Positions 1-5,687 are shown, counted from the first letter of the stretch. The stretch: 5,687 nucleotides of DNA from Oligoflexia bacterium (GCA_013152105.1 JAADHA010000493.1:2921-8607); one strand, 5' to 3'. Program-made: numbers and translations. The notes: a model not told the origin generated them from the letters alone.

Positions 1-152
1 GCATCATCCCTCTCCCTCCCGCGCTGCCTCTTCGTCTCAAGGAGCCATGTCCACTTCCGTGACCAGTCCGAATTCGCGCCAAGACGGTTTGCGCCCCTCG
101 CACGCTTCTTCTGTGTACCGTATCTGGCACGAGACAAATTTGGACGTTCCAG

Positions 153-1955
153 GTGCCCCTCCAGCGACCTGTACTGTCACCACCTATGTGCAAGCCCAGC
201 GCCCAAGTGCCACCCTCCGTCTCGGAGCTGCCTGTGACGACCCCTGACGCTCCGACCGCGGGAACCGCCCCCGAACACCTCTCCACCGTGACTGCAAGGT
301 TGGACCACGAGATCTTCGACCTCGTAGCCTTGCTCAAGGCCGGCGAAGCGCTGCACGACGAGCTCGATGTCAAGCGCCTTATGCGCCTCCTCATCGCGAT
401 GATTCACGAACGCCTTCGCGTGGACGAGATCGCCGTAATGCTGCACGACTCGGACACCGGCTTCGTCGTCGTAGAGGTGGTCGATGGCTTGCCCGAAGAA
501 CTGTTGGGTAGCGCCTTTCCCGCCAAGGATGGGATCCTGTGGCGGATGATCCTCTCGGGCGAGCGGATCTCCGTCGTGGACATCAATGGAGAGCCCCGCT
601 TCCCGAACATCTTCCGAGAACACGGATTGCGGGCACTGCAGGGCCAGACCTGGCTTCCCTTGGTGATGCCAGATCAGGTGGTGGGACTCGTCTCTGTGGG
701 AGCCCCGCGACCCGGCGAGACGATTACCGCTTCCCGGTGGAAGTTCATCGAGCAGCTCGCCGGCCAAGCCGCAGTGGCCATCAACACGGCCAGACTCTAT
801 CAGAGCATCGCGATCGCTCGTAAGAAGCTGGACCGCTCTTTGCACCAGTTGTCGATGCTCTTCGACGTGACCCGGGCGCTGTCGGCTGTCACCGATCTGA
901 CCCGCATGCTCAAGATGATCCTGGAGCGGGCGATCGACGCAGTCGATGCCGAGAAGGGCTCGCTGATGCTGGTCGATGAGCTGACCGACGACCTTGTTGT
1001 GCTGGTGGTGTATGGCCTCCCAGACAAGGAAGTCGAACGGAAGATCAACGAGGGCGAGATCGAGTGCAAGCGCCTGGCCCGAGGCGAAGGCGTCGCCGGC
1101 ACCGTGCTTATGAGTGGCAAAGCCATCCGGGTCGACAACACCGATGATGATGGCAAATTCGCCGATCGCTCGCAGAGCCGCCATGTACACTCCATCCTCT
1201 GCGTGCCCCTCAAGGTCGACGACGAAGTCATCGGCGTCATCAACATTACGAACAAGGTGAAGGGCGGAGTCTTCCAGGACGAAGACGAAGAGATCCTCGG
1301 CGCGCTCTCCGACCAGGCAGCCGTGGCCATCACCCGGGCCAAGTTGTTCGAGGCGGCCATCACGGACGGCTTGACGGGGCTCTACATCCGCCGCTTCGTG
1401 ATGCACAAGCTCCACGAAGAAGTGAAGCGTGCGCAGCGGTATGGGAATCAGCTCTCAATCGTCATGTGCGACATCGACTTCTTCAAGCGAGTGAATGACA
1501 ATTGGGGCCATCCCGCGGGTGACGCGGTGCTGATGGACGTCGCCGCCATCCTCAAGAGCAGCGTTCGTACCGATGTCGACTACGCCGGCCGCTACGGTGG
1601 AGAAGAGTTCCTGATCATCATGCCGCAGACAGGGGGATCGGGGGGAGTCCTCGCCTCAGACCGCCTGCGCGCCAGCATCGAAGCCTTGACGGTGGACATC
1701 GGTGACGACAAGTGCCTGACGGTCACGATGAGCTTCGGGGTCGCTGAGCTCTCTCTGGACACCGGAGACACCGTGGAAGCCTTGATCAAGCGGGCGGATG
1801 TCGCGCTGTACCAGTCCAAGGAAAACGGACGCAACCGCGTGACCCTGCACGATGGCCTGACGGGCGATGCGTCGGTGGCTGACGTCCCGGTGGCTGACGT
1901 CCCGGTGGCTGACGTTCCAGCTTCGGAAGAACACGGCTCTGCCGATTTTGTATAG
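153..1955 (+). CDS. GAF-GAF-GGDEF diguanylate cyclase (soluble sensor protein)
   Basis: Predicted cytoplasmic enzyme that condenses two GTP into the second messenger cyclic di-GMP under control of two GAF sensor domains. Visible layout: a Pro/Ala/Thr-rich disordered N-terminus (residues 1-50), GAF1 (about 57-212), a short helical linker, GAF2 (about 236-398), GGDEF domain (about 400-565) and a low-complexity tail. GGDEF signatures are intact: DGLTGL at 405-410, the metal-binding aspartate D440 in CDIDFFK, NDNWGHPAGD at 448-457, the GGEEF active-site loop at 482-486, SFG at 527-529, and ADVALYQSKENGRN near the end. The product-inhibition site is atypical: the four residues ending five before GGEEF are TDVD, with the arginine one place too early. 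There is no membrane segment or receiver domain. The GAF ligands cannot be read from sequence. The start is uncertain. GTG at 153 is the first start in an open frame that begins after a stop at 60-62; ATG at 186 (residue 12) is an equally good choice, and neither has a strong ribosome site. The 152 bases upstream hold no other supportable gene or promoter. Confidence 0.93.
   Translation: MPLQRPVLSPPMCKPSAQVPPSVSELPVTTPDAPTAGTAPEHLSTVTARLDHEIFDLVALLKAGEALHDELDVKRLMRLLIAMIHERLRVDEIAVMLHDSDTGFVVVEVVDGLPEELLGSAFPAKDGILWRMILSGERISVVDINGEPRFPNIFREHGLRALQGQTWLPLVMPDQVVGLVSVGAPRPGETITASRWKFIEQLAGQAAVAINTARLYQSIAIARKKLDRSLHQLSMLFDVTRALSAVTDLTRMLKMILERAIDAVDAEKGSLMLVDELTDDLVVLVVYGLPDKEVERKINEGEIECKRLARGEGVAGTVLMSGKAIRVDNTDDDGKFADRSQSRHVHSILCVPLKVDDEVIGVINITNKVKGGVFQDEDEEILGALSDQAAVAITRAKLFEAAITDGLTGLYIRRFVMHKLHEEVKRAQRYGNQLSIVMCDIDFFKRVNDNWGHPAGDAVLMDVAAILKSSVRTDVDYAGRYGGEEFLIIMPQTGGSGGVLASDRLRASIEALTVDIGDDKCLTVTMSFGVAELSLDTGDTVEALIKRADVALYQSKENGRNRVTLHDGLTGDASVADVPVADVPVADVPASEEHGSADFV
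1874..1918 (+). repeat. 15-bp tandem repeat, three copies, in the cyclase tail
   Basis: The unit GGTGGCTGACGTCCC occurs three times head to tail at 1874-1888, 1889-1903 and 1904-1918. The first two copies are identical and the third differs by one base (T for C at 1916). It lies in frame near the 3' end of the diguanylate cyclase and encodes three VADVP pentapeptides (residues 575-589). Because the unit is a multiple of three, copy gain or loss by replication slippage would lengthen or shorten the tail without breaking the frame. The near-identity of copies points to recent expansion. The repeat lies after the GGDEF fold ends, so it should not affect catalysis directly. Confidence 0.95.
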
Positions 1956-1983
1956 TGATGTCTGGCGTACGCGCGTCGCTTGT

Positions 1984-3249
1984 TCAGCCAGCCGGGACTG
2001 AAAAACTATCTTGGATCCCCTCGGCGTCGATCCCCAGGCGCTGAATGGTCATGCTCCCGTCGCTGGCCAGGTCGATGGCTGTCGCGCCATAGCTGCGAAT
2101 GGCATTGAGCCGCAGCTTTGGTTCGTCCGGCCGAGCGGCGGCCAGGTCCTTCAGGCCCTCGTCCAGGTTGGTCGTGAGGCCGCCTCCACCACCATCGACG
2201 ACGTAGTGGATGTCGTCTACCAACCAGTGTTCATAGCCGTGTACGTGTCCGGCCAGGACCAGGCGGACCCCGTATTTCAGGAAGAGGGCGTGCCACTGAT
2301 CCCGCTGGGTCGCGTCCTGCAGCCACTCGCTCGAGCCCGTGTACATGGGCCGGTGCATCCCGACGATGATCGCCGAGAGGCTGTCATCCGCGGCGGCCTC
2401 GGCGAGCGCGGACTCCAACCAAGTGATCTGGTTGACATCGCTGGTCTCGGTGTCGATCAGGATCAGGCGGACCGGGCCGGCCCGGGTGGTGTTGAAGTGC
2501 GCCCCTGCCCCGTCCCCTTGGGGCATGAGCAGGCGGTCGAACATCACGCTGATCTCGTCCTGGTCCTCGAACTCGTGATTCCCCACCGCGACGGCCAGGG
2601 GTGCGACGGTGGTGAGCCTGGCCATCGCCCGGAACCACCCGACCCAGGTGTCGGTGGGCGAGGTCTGGTAGACCAGATCGCCGCCGTGAACGACCAATTC
2701 GGGGAGCGTGCCGGCCAGCTTGGCCGCGACCAGGGTGGAGGTGGGCGCCATCGTGTCCGCGATCCAGCCCAGGCGCAGGCCGGTGCCGGCGAGCGGTACG
2801 CGGAAGCTTCCCGTGCTCAGGTGACCGCCGCCCTGGTCGATCACCCAGGAGTAGAGCTGACCCGGCTGCAGGTCCTTGATCCAGACCTCTTGCAACACAT
2901 GCAAGCCGGGCAGATCAGGCTCGACCCAATCGACGCCATAGTCCCAGACATAGCTCAGCTTGTCTTCGCGAAGCGAGGGCGTGACGGTGCGGCTTCCGTC
3001 GGGACCGGTCAGGGTCACGGGCAGGGCCCGATCCTCCAAGGTCTCGAAGCGCAGGCGTGCCCCAGCGTCGAGCAATTGGACATAGGGTAGCTTGCTGAAA
3101 TCGAGCTTTGGTAGAGATGAATCGCCGCTGTCCATCGCGCCAGCGCCCGCGGAATCGCCGGGCTTTCGACCCGTGCAGGCCGCGGCGCTGATCGCCGCGG
3201 TCAGCACCAGGAAGCGTCGTCGGGTGAGCAGGGTCTCGGGAGGGGGCAT
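1984..3249 (-). CDS. Tat-exported purple-acid-phosphatase-like metallophosphoesterase
   Basis: Predicted exported phosphoesterase that hydrolyses phosphate esters with a two-metal centre; the substrate is unknown. Numbering here counts a possible TTG codon at 3252 as residue 1. The preferred ATG at 3249 is residue 2, because AGGA (plus-strand 3257-3260) sits 7 bases before it. The N-terminus has a twin-arginine signal (TRRRFLVL at 10-17), a short hydrophobic stretch and SAAAC ending at C26. This resembles a lipobox but has Ala at -3, so lipid anchoring is possible rather than certain. Residues 53-153 look like the beta-sandwich N-domain of purple acid phosphatases, ending in GSFRVP. The catalytic domain (about 158-355) has all the expected ligands: D166 (IADT), D192 and Y195 (GGDLVY), N225 (GNHE), H300 (MHRPMY), and H336 and H338 (GHVHGYEH). 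The tyrosine in GDxxY and the GHVHxYE ending favour the purple acid phosphatase branch over PhoD or calcineurin-like relatives. The gene ends 28 bp from the convergent cyclase and lies 90 bp downstream of the acetyltransferase. Confidence 0.9.
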   Translation of the reverse strand: MPPPETLLTRRRFLVLTAAISAAACTGRKPGDSAGAGAMDSGDSSLPKLDFSKLPYVQLLDAGARLRFETLEDRALPVTLTGPDGSRTVTPSLREDKLSYVWDYGVDWVEPDLPGLHVLQEVWIKDLQPGQLYSWVIDQGGGHLSTGSFRVPLAGTGLRLGWIADTMAPTSTLVAAKLAGTLPELVVHGGDLVYQTSPTDTWVGWFRAMARLTTVAPLAVAVGNHEFEDQDEISVMFDRLLMPQGDGAGAHFNTTRAGPVRLILIDTETSDVNQITWLESALAEAAADDSLSAIIVGMHRPMYTGSSEWLQDATQRDQWHALFLKYGVRLVLAGHVHGYEHWLVDDIHYVVDGGGGGLTTNLDEGLKDLAAARPDEPKLRLNAIRSYGATAIDLASDGSMTIQRLGIDAEGIQDSFSVPAG

Positions 3250-3256
3250 CAAGGCG

Positions 3257-3260
3257 TCCT
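3257..3260 (-). promoter_or_regulatory. Ribosome binding site deciding the phosphoesterase start
   Basis: On the minus strand AGGA lies 7 bases before the ATG at 3249 but only 4 bases before the in-frame TTG at 3252. The spacing and codon favour ATG as the true start, so the protein is probably 421 residues and begins MPPPETLLT. Confidence 0.6.
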
Positions 3261-3270
3261 AACCAGGTGC

Positions 3271-3297
3271 CAGGTGGGGCCCAGGTCGACCCACCTG
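3271..3297 (-). other. 8-bp inverted repeat (hairpin) with clustered CCAGGT motifs
   Basis: CAGGTGGG (3271-3278) and CCCACCTG (3290-3297) form a perfect 8-bp stem around an 11-base loop, in the spacer between the acetyltransferase stop and the phosphoesterase start. CCAGGT occurs three times on the plus strand (3263-3268, 3270-3275, 3281-3286), the first two as a direct repeat of CCAGGTG, and the loop overlaps the palindrome GGTCGACC (3284-3291). In minus-strand transcripts the stem is GC-rich but no run of U follows, so it is not a standard intrinsic terminator. It ends about 20 bases upstream of the phosphoesterase start, close to the ribosome site. It could attenuate read-through, protect an mRNA end, or be a DNA operator. 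The structure is seen; the function is unknown. Confidence 0.5.
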
Positions 3298-3339
3298 CTT
3301 CTCCTGTCTCCAGACGCTGCCCAAGCCCGAGGTGTCTCA

Positions 3340-4509
3340 TCAAAGCGCCGTTTCGTAGATGCGATAGCGCCGATACACGTTCATGCCGGCGCCCTCGACA
3401 ATGGCGCGCATGGGGCCGTTGCGCTGGTCGATCAGGCTGGCCTCCAGGCGCCGATAGCCCGCCGTGCGCACCCCCTCGATGGCGGCCTTGATCATCGCGG
3501 CGTGCAGGCCGGTCTGGCGGTACTCGGGCAGCACGCCCAGCAGCTTGAAGCTGGCGGTGCGCACGGTGCGGAGGGCGGCCAGTGCGCGCAGGGCGCCCAG
3601 CGGAAAGAGGCGACCCCGCGCGTGGATCAGGGCCTGGTTGACCTCGGGAAAGCACAGGGCGAAGCCGGCGGCCTGGCCATGAACCGTCGCGAGCTGCAGC
3701 ATATGACGGCGGGTGAGCAGCAGCAGCCCGCCGCCCAGGCCGACGAACTGCTCGCGGGGCATGGGGGTGTTGTCGGGCACGTCCCGGAAGGCGTCGACGA
3801 ACACCGTGTGGGCCAGGTCCAGATCCTTGCGCCAGCGGGACCAACGCAGGGGCTGCAGGCTCAGGCCGGGGATGTCGACCGCGGCCGCCTTGCGCTCGAG
3901 CTTTGGTGGGATGGGGCGCGGCCCGGACTCGTCGTAGAGCTGGATGTCGTAGGCCAGCACATCGTGGTGCTTGCGCAGGCCCAGGCGCTCGATCAGTTGG
4001 CGCGCGTAGCGGGGGTGGTGTCCCGCCAGGAAGGGCGGCGGGCGGTCGTAGCCTTGCACCGTGATGCCCATGGACTCGATGCGGGAGAGGTCGCGCGGAC
4101 CTCGCAGCAGCGTGGATCCCCAGCCCTTGGCGACCTCTCTGACCCGGTCAAGCAGGGCCTGGGCGGTCGCCAGCTCGTCCTCGCAGCAGAAGAAGCCGAA
4201 GAAGGCGACGGCTTGTTGGTGGACCTGTTCGTGGCGTGGGTCGCGCAGGGCCGAGATCGTGCCGACGACCTGGCCATCCCGACGCGCCAGGAAGAGGCGC
4301 AGATCCGCCTCGCTCAAGAAGGGATTGCGGCGCGAGAGGCGGCGCCTGAGCCAGGCGCGAATCGGGGGCACGAAGGCTGGGTCGCCCTGGTGAATCCGCT
4401 GGGGCAGGGCCAGGAACTCGCTGAGCTGGCGAGGGCTGCGGACCTCTTCGATGTGCAGCCCGGAGGCGGAGCCGGGCGGCGCAGGGCGTGACTGGGCGAG
4501 CGCGGTCAT
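3340..4509 (-). CDS. GNAT-family acetyltransferase, YghO-like (389 aa)
   Basis: Probable acyl-CoA-dependent N-acyltransferase of the roughly 370-390-residue bacterial family that includes E. coli YghO; the substrate is unknown. Family landmarks recalled from homologues: the N-terminal 'DPxxVPP' region (DPAFVPPIRAWL, 43-54), NPFLSEADLRLFLARRDGQ (62-80), FFGFFCCEDE (103-112), RGPRDLS (136-142), GYDRPPPFL (153-161), and a C-terminal block beginning LLGVLPEYRQTGLHAAMI (323-340) that matches a GNAT acetyl-CoA loop (RQTGLHAA). The end, MNVYRRYRIYETAL, matches the family's usual YRIYE ending. The N- and C-terminal halves could each be a GNAT-like fold, only the second with a clear cofactor loop. The start at 4509 was chosen because its ATG overlaps the upstream stop as ATGA, which indicates translational coupling, and because homology-like sequence begins about 20 residues later. 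The same frame stays open to about 4968, but that upstream part is an out-of-frame reading of the secreted-protein gene. Cytoplasmic; no signal peptide or membrane segment is seen. Confidence 0.85.
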   Translation of the reverse strand: MTALAQSRPAPPGSASGLHIEEVRSPRQLSEFLALPQRIHQGDPAFVPPIRAWLRRRLSRRNPFLSEADLRLFLARRDGQVVGTISALRDPRHEQVHQQAVAFFGFFCCEDELATAQALLDRVREVAKGWGSTLLRGPRDLSRIESMGITVQGYDRPPPFLAGHHPRYARQLIERLGLRKHHDVLAYDIQLYDESGPRPIPPKLERKAAAVDIPGLSLQPLRWSRWRKDLDLAHTVFVDAFRDVPDNTPMPREQFVGLGGGLLLLTRRHMLQLATVHGQAAGFALCFPEVNQALIHARGRLFPLGALRALAALRTVRTASFKLLGVLPEYRQTGLHAAMIKAAIEGVRTAGYRRLEASLIDQRNGPMRAIVEGAGMNVYRRYRIYETAL

Positions 4510-4790
4510 GGGTTGCCACCGACCGCTTGGAAGGTGTCGGCCGGGCCGTCGAAGCGCGGTAGGTCGCGCTCGGATCGAAAGCTGCAGACCCTGGGGCCCG
4601 ACAGGTCGCCCGACAGGTCGATCATCTGGAACTTCAGCTCGGTGCGCACCGGACTGAGGTCGGCCCTGGCGCTGTGGCCGACGGTCCAGGTGTGCGTGCC
4701 TTGGGGCCCGAGCCGGGAGGAGGAGGCAGGCGCTGCCAGGGCCGCGCCGCACAGTATGGCGATGGGGAATGCGGTCGTGGGGTAGGTCAT
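4506..4790 (-). CDS. Small predicted secreted protein of unknown function (94 aa)
   Basis: I do not recognise this protein. It has a hydrophobic N-terminal stretch (FPIAILCGAALAAPA, residues 8-22) followed by SSS, which looks like a signal peptide cut near residue 20-22 and would leave a mature protein of about 72-75 residues outside the inner membrane. The n-region before the hydrophobic core lacks any Lys or Arg, which is unusual. The mature part has patches compatible with short beta strands (THTWTVGH, RTELKFQMIDL) and one cysteine (C69), so it cannot form an internal disulfide. The start at 4790 has a strong GGAGG ribosome site at a 5-base spacing. An in-frame ATG at 4820 would add ten residues including an arginine but lacks its own ribosome site. 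The stop codon overlaps the acetyltransferase start by 4 bases, so this is the first gene of a coupled pair. That it is a real gene rests on the ribosome site, the signal-like start and this overlap; I know of no homologue. Confidence 0.72.
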   Translation of the reverse strand: MTYPTTAFPIAILCGAALAAPASSSRLGPQGTHTWTVGHSARADLSPVRTELKFQMIDLSGDLSGPRVCSFRSERDLPRFDGPADTFQAVGGNP

Positions 4791-4795
4791 GTCGA

Positions 4796-4800
4796 CCTCC
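4796..4800 (-). promoter_or_regulatory. Strong Shine-Dalgarno site for the small secreted protein
   Basis: The minus strand reads GGAGG, then five bases, then the ATG at 4790. It is the best ribosome site in the window, and it decides the start of the 94-residue gene against the longer in-frame alternative at 4820. Confidence 0.8.
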
Positions 4801-5007
4801 AGTCTGGAAGGCAGGCCCATGCAATGCACAGGCCGGACCGGTCCAGAGGGTTCGATCTGGAGCCGAATATTTCCACAGGCGTAGACGATGGGCGACCGAG
4901 TACAGGGCGATCTCCTCGATGAGGCCGGCGACCTTTTTGGTCTTGGCAGGACGGCTCGTGCGCTGCAAGGTGAGCCCTCCACGCCAACGGGTGTAGGCTT
5001 GGCGGTC

Positions 5008-5013
5008 AAGGTG
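5008..5013 (+). promoter_or_regulatory. Ribosome binding site of the MuiA-like gene
   Basis: AAGGTG lies 5 bases before the ATG at 5019. It supports that start over the nearby out-of-frame GTG at 5011 and ATG at 5014. Confidence 0.65.
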
Positions 5014-5018
5014 ATGCC

Positions 5019-5687
5019 ATGAACGAAGACTCGGACTCTCAGGACATCCTCACTATTCAGGCGCCCATCCAGGCCGTCACGGTCTTCCATCGCGGCGCCC
5101 TGGTGCAGCGACGGGCCGAGCTGCGCGCGCCCACAAGCCGCCTGCTGGTCCAGGGGCTGCCGCTGTGCCTGGATGACGCGACCCTGGTCGCTCGCATCGA
5201 GGGCAAGGGGGCGCCAGCGGTCACCGACCTGCGCGCGGCGCTTCAGGTCACGGACGTGGACCGGCAGGCGCCTCCAGAACAGGCGGCGGTGGATGCGGCC
5301 GCGTCGGCGGTGCGCCGTGCACGGGACCAGGTAGAGCGGCTGGAAGCCCGGCTGCAGGACCTCGACACCCTCTCCTCGCCCGATCGGCCGGTCGCCAAGC
5401 GCGGCCAGCCGGCGCCCGCGGTGCCGACCGGTGCGCGTCTAGCGCTGTTAGCATTTCGCGCGAAAGTGCTCGACAAGACCAGCGAATCGCTCGCCATGGC
5501 CAGCGATGATCTGCGTAGGGCCGAAGAAGAGCACCGGGCTCTCCAGGACGCCCTGCGTCGAGCCAGCACGGCGCGTGAGCCCCGCGCCCAGGAACTGCGC
5601 AAGGCCGCGCACCTGACCCTGGTCGGGCTGGGCGAGGGGGCTGGGCCGTGGACCCTCCACCTCGAGTACCTGGTGCCTGGCGCTCGC
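5019..5687 (+). CDS. MuiA/DUF4139-type coiled-coil protein (5' part, cut by window end)
   Basis: The first 223 codons are present and stay open to the last base, so the gene continues beyond the window. Residues 16-60 match the DUF4140-type N-domain of the 'mucoidy inhibitor MuiA' family: PIQAVTVFHRGALVQRRAEL, then LLVQGLPLCLDDATLVARIEG. Two helical stretches with coiled-coil character follow (about 88-117 and 152-195), separated by a Pro-rich linker (about 119-137). Residues 212-223 (TLHLEYLVPGAR) match the opening of the DUF4139 C-domain, whose family version reads roughly 'SYLVPGA.W.P.Y'. The order N-domain, coiled coil, DUF4139 is the family's usual one. The biochemical role is not established. 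Many members carry a signal peptide; this start gives an acidic N-terminus (MNEDSDSQD) without one, so this copy may be cytoplasmic. Start chosen from AAGGTG 5 bases upstream. CTA and TTA codons at 5439-5450 are unusual for such a GC-rich gene. Confidence 0.83.
   Translation, partial: MNEDSDSQDILTIQAPIQAVTVFHRGALVQRRAELRAPTSRLLVQGLPLCLDDATLVARIEGKGAPAVTDLRAALQVTDVDRQAPPEQAAVDAAASAVRRARDQVERLEARLQDLDTLSSPDRPVAKRGQPAPAVPTGARLALLAFRAKVLDKTSESLAMASDDLRRAEEEHRALQDALRRASTAREPRAQELRKAAHLTLVGLGEGAGPWTLHLEYLVPGAR

Larger units (their letters stand above)
4791..5018. promoter_or_regulatory. Divergent intergenic region, presumed to hold two promoters
   Basis: This 228-bp spacer lies between the start of the leftward secreted-protein/acetyltransferase pair and the start of the rightward MuiA-like gene, so promoters for both should be here or just inside the genes. 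I could not identify a convincing -35/-10 pair in either direction. Visible elements are a short AT-rich island with AATATT at 4866-4871, a possible -10 region for leftward transcription about 75 bases before the start, and GACC-TTTTT-GGTC at 4930-4942, a 4-bp inverted repeat around a T run. Open frames cross the region on the minus strand, but they have no ribosome site or family features and read antisense into the MuiA-like gene, so I treat the spacer as non-coding. Confidence 0.5.

Noticed and set aside
125..140. Sigma-54-like promoter before the cyclase
   Set aside because: TGGCACG matches the -24 element well, but the position where the -12 TTGC element should be reads AAAT, so the required GC is missing.
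177..1415. 412-codon minus-strand open frame antisense to the cyclase
   Set aside because: It lies inside a well-supported GGDEF gene on the other strand, has no family features, and is the kind of antisense frame that GC-rich codon bias produces.
1956..1983. Bidirectional terminator between the convergent cyclase and phosphoesterase
   Set aside because: The 28-bp gap contains only the palindrome GCGTACGC with no usable loop and no T or A tract; I cannot support a terminator here.
2011..3090. 359-codon plus-strand frame antisense to the phosphoesterase
   Set aside because: The minus-strand gene has all the metal ligands of its family; the plus-strand frame is Gly/Arg/Gln/Val-rich without recognisable domains.
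3274..4491. 405-codon plus-strand frame antisense to the acetyltransferase
   Set aside because: The composition is Ala/Gly/Gln/Leu-rich shadow sequence; the opposite strand carries a recognisable GNAT-type protein along its full length.
4510..4968. N-terminal extension of the acetyltransferase to a TTG at 4968
   Set aside because: This part overlaps the secreted-protein gene in another frame, is rich in Arg, Pro and His as a shadow reading would be, and leaves the ATGA coupling unexplained.
4791..5090. N-terminal extension of the small secreted protein to 5090
   Set aside because: It would bury the signal-like stretch in mid-protein, ignore the strong ribosome site at 4796-4800, and run antisense into the MuiA-like gene.
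1..5687. Mobile element, CRISPR array, phage defence locus or RNA gene
   Set aside because: I saw no transposase, integrase, terminal inverted repeats, spaced direct repeats, tRNA cloverleaf or rRNA sequence, and the genes present belong to housekeeping or signalling families.

Overview
This is a 5.7 kb, GC-rich stretch of an ordinary-looking bacterial chromosome. The long antisense open frames over every real gene are what strong third-codon GC bias produces. The gene set (a soluble double-GAF diguanylate cyclase, a Tat-exported purple-acid-phosphatase-like enzyme, a YghO-like acetyltransferase and a MuiA/DUF4139-type protein) fits a Myxococcota-like (old 'deltaproteobacterial') organism. 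That placement is inferred from family impressions and composition; there is no rRNA or marker gene to confirm it.

Layout, left to right. (1) Plus strand, about 153-1955: a 600-residue GAF-GAF-GGDEF diguanylate cyclase with an intact GGEEF active site, a displaced inhibitory-site arginine and a C-terminal tail carrying a three-copy 15-bp tandem repeat. (2) After a 28-bp convergent gap, a minus-strand run: a purple-acid-phosphatase-like metallophosphoesterase with a Tat-type signal (1984-3249), and upstream of it a GNAT-type acetyltransferase (3340-4509). The acetyltransferase start overlaps by 4 bases (ATGA) the stop of a 94-residue predicted secreted protein of unknown function (4506-4790). 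The order of transcription is therefore small secreted protein, acetyltransferase, then phosphoesterase. A 90-bp spacer holding an 8-bp hairpin and repeated CCAGGT motifs separates the last two. (3) A 228-bp divergent spacer (4791-5018) must hold the starts of both the leftward run and a rightward gene. (4) Plus strand, 5019 to the window end: the first 223 codons of a MuiA/DUF4139-type coiled-coil protein, cut by the window edge.

How the genes work together: only the small secreted protein and the acetyltransferase show firm evidence of joint expression. The cyclase makes cyclic di-GMP and would act independently of its neighbours. I see no mobile element, CRISPR array, tRNA, rRNA or phage gene. 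I do not see convincing evidence of a new multi-gene system. The most open questions are the unknown secreted protein coupled to the acetyltransferase, the repeat-bearing tail and altered inhibitory site of the cyclase, and the structured spacer before the phosphoesterase.
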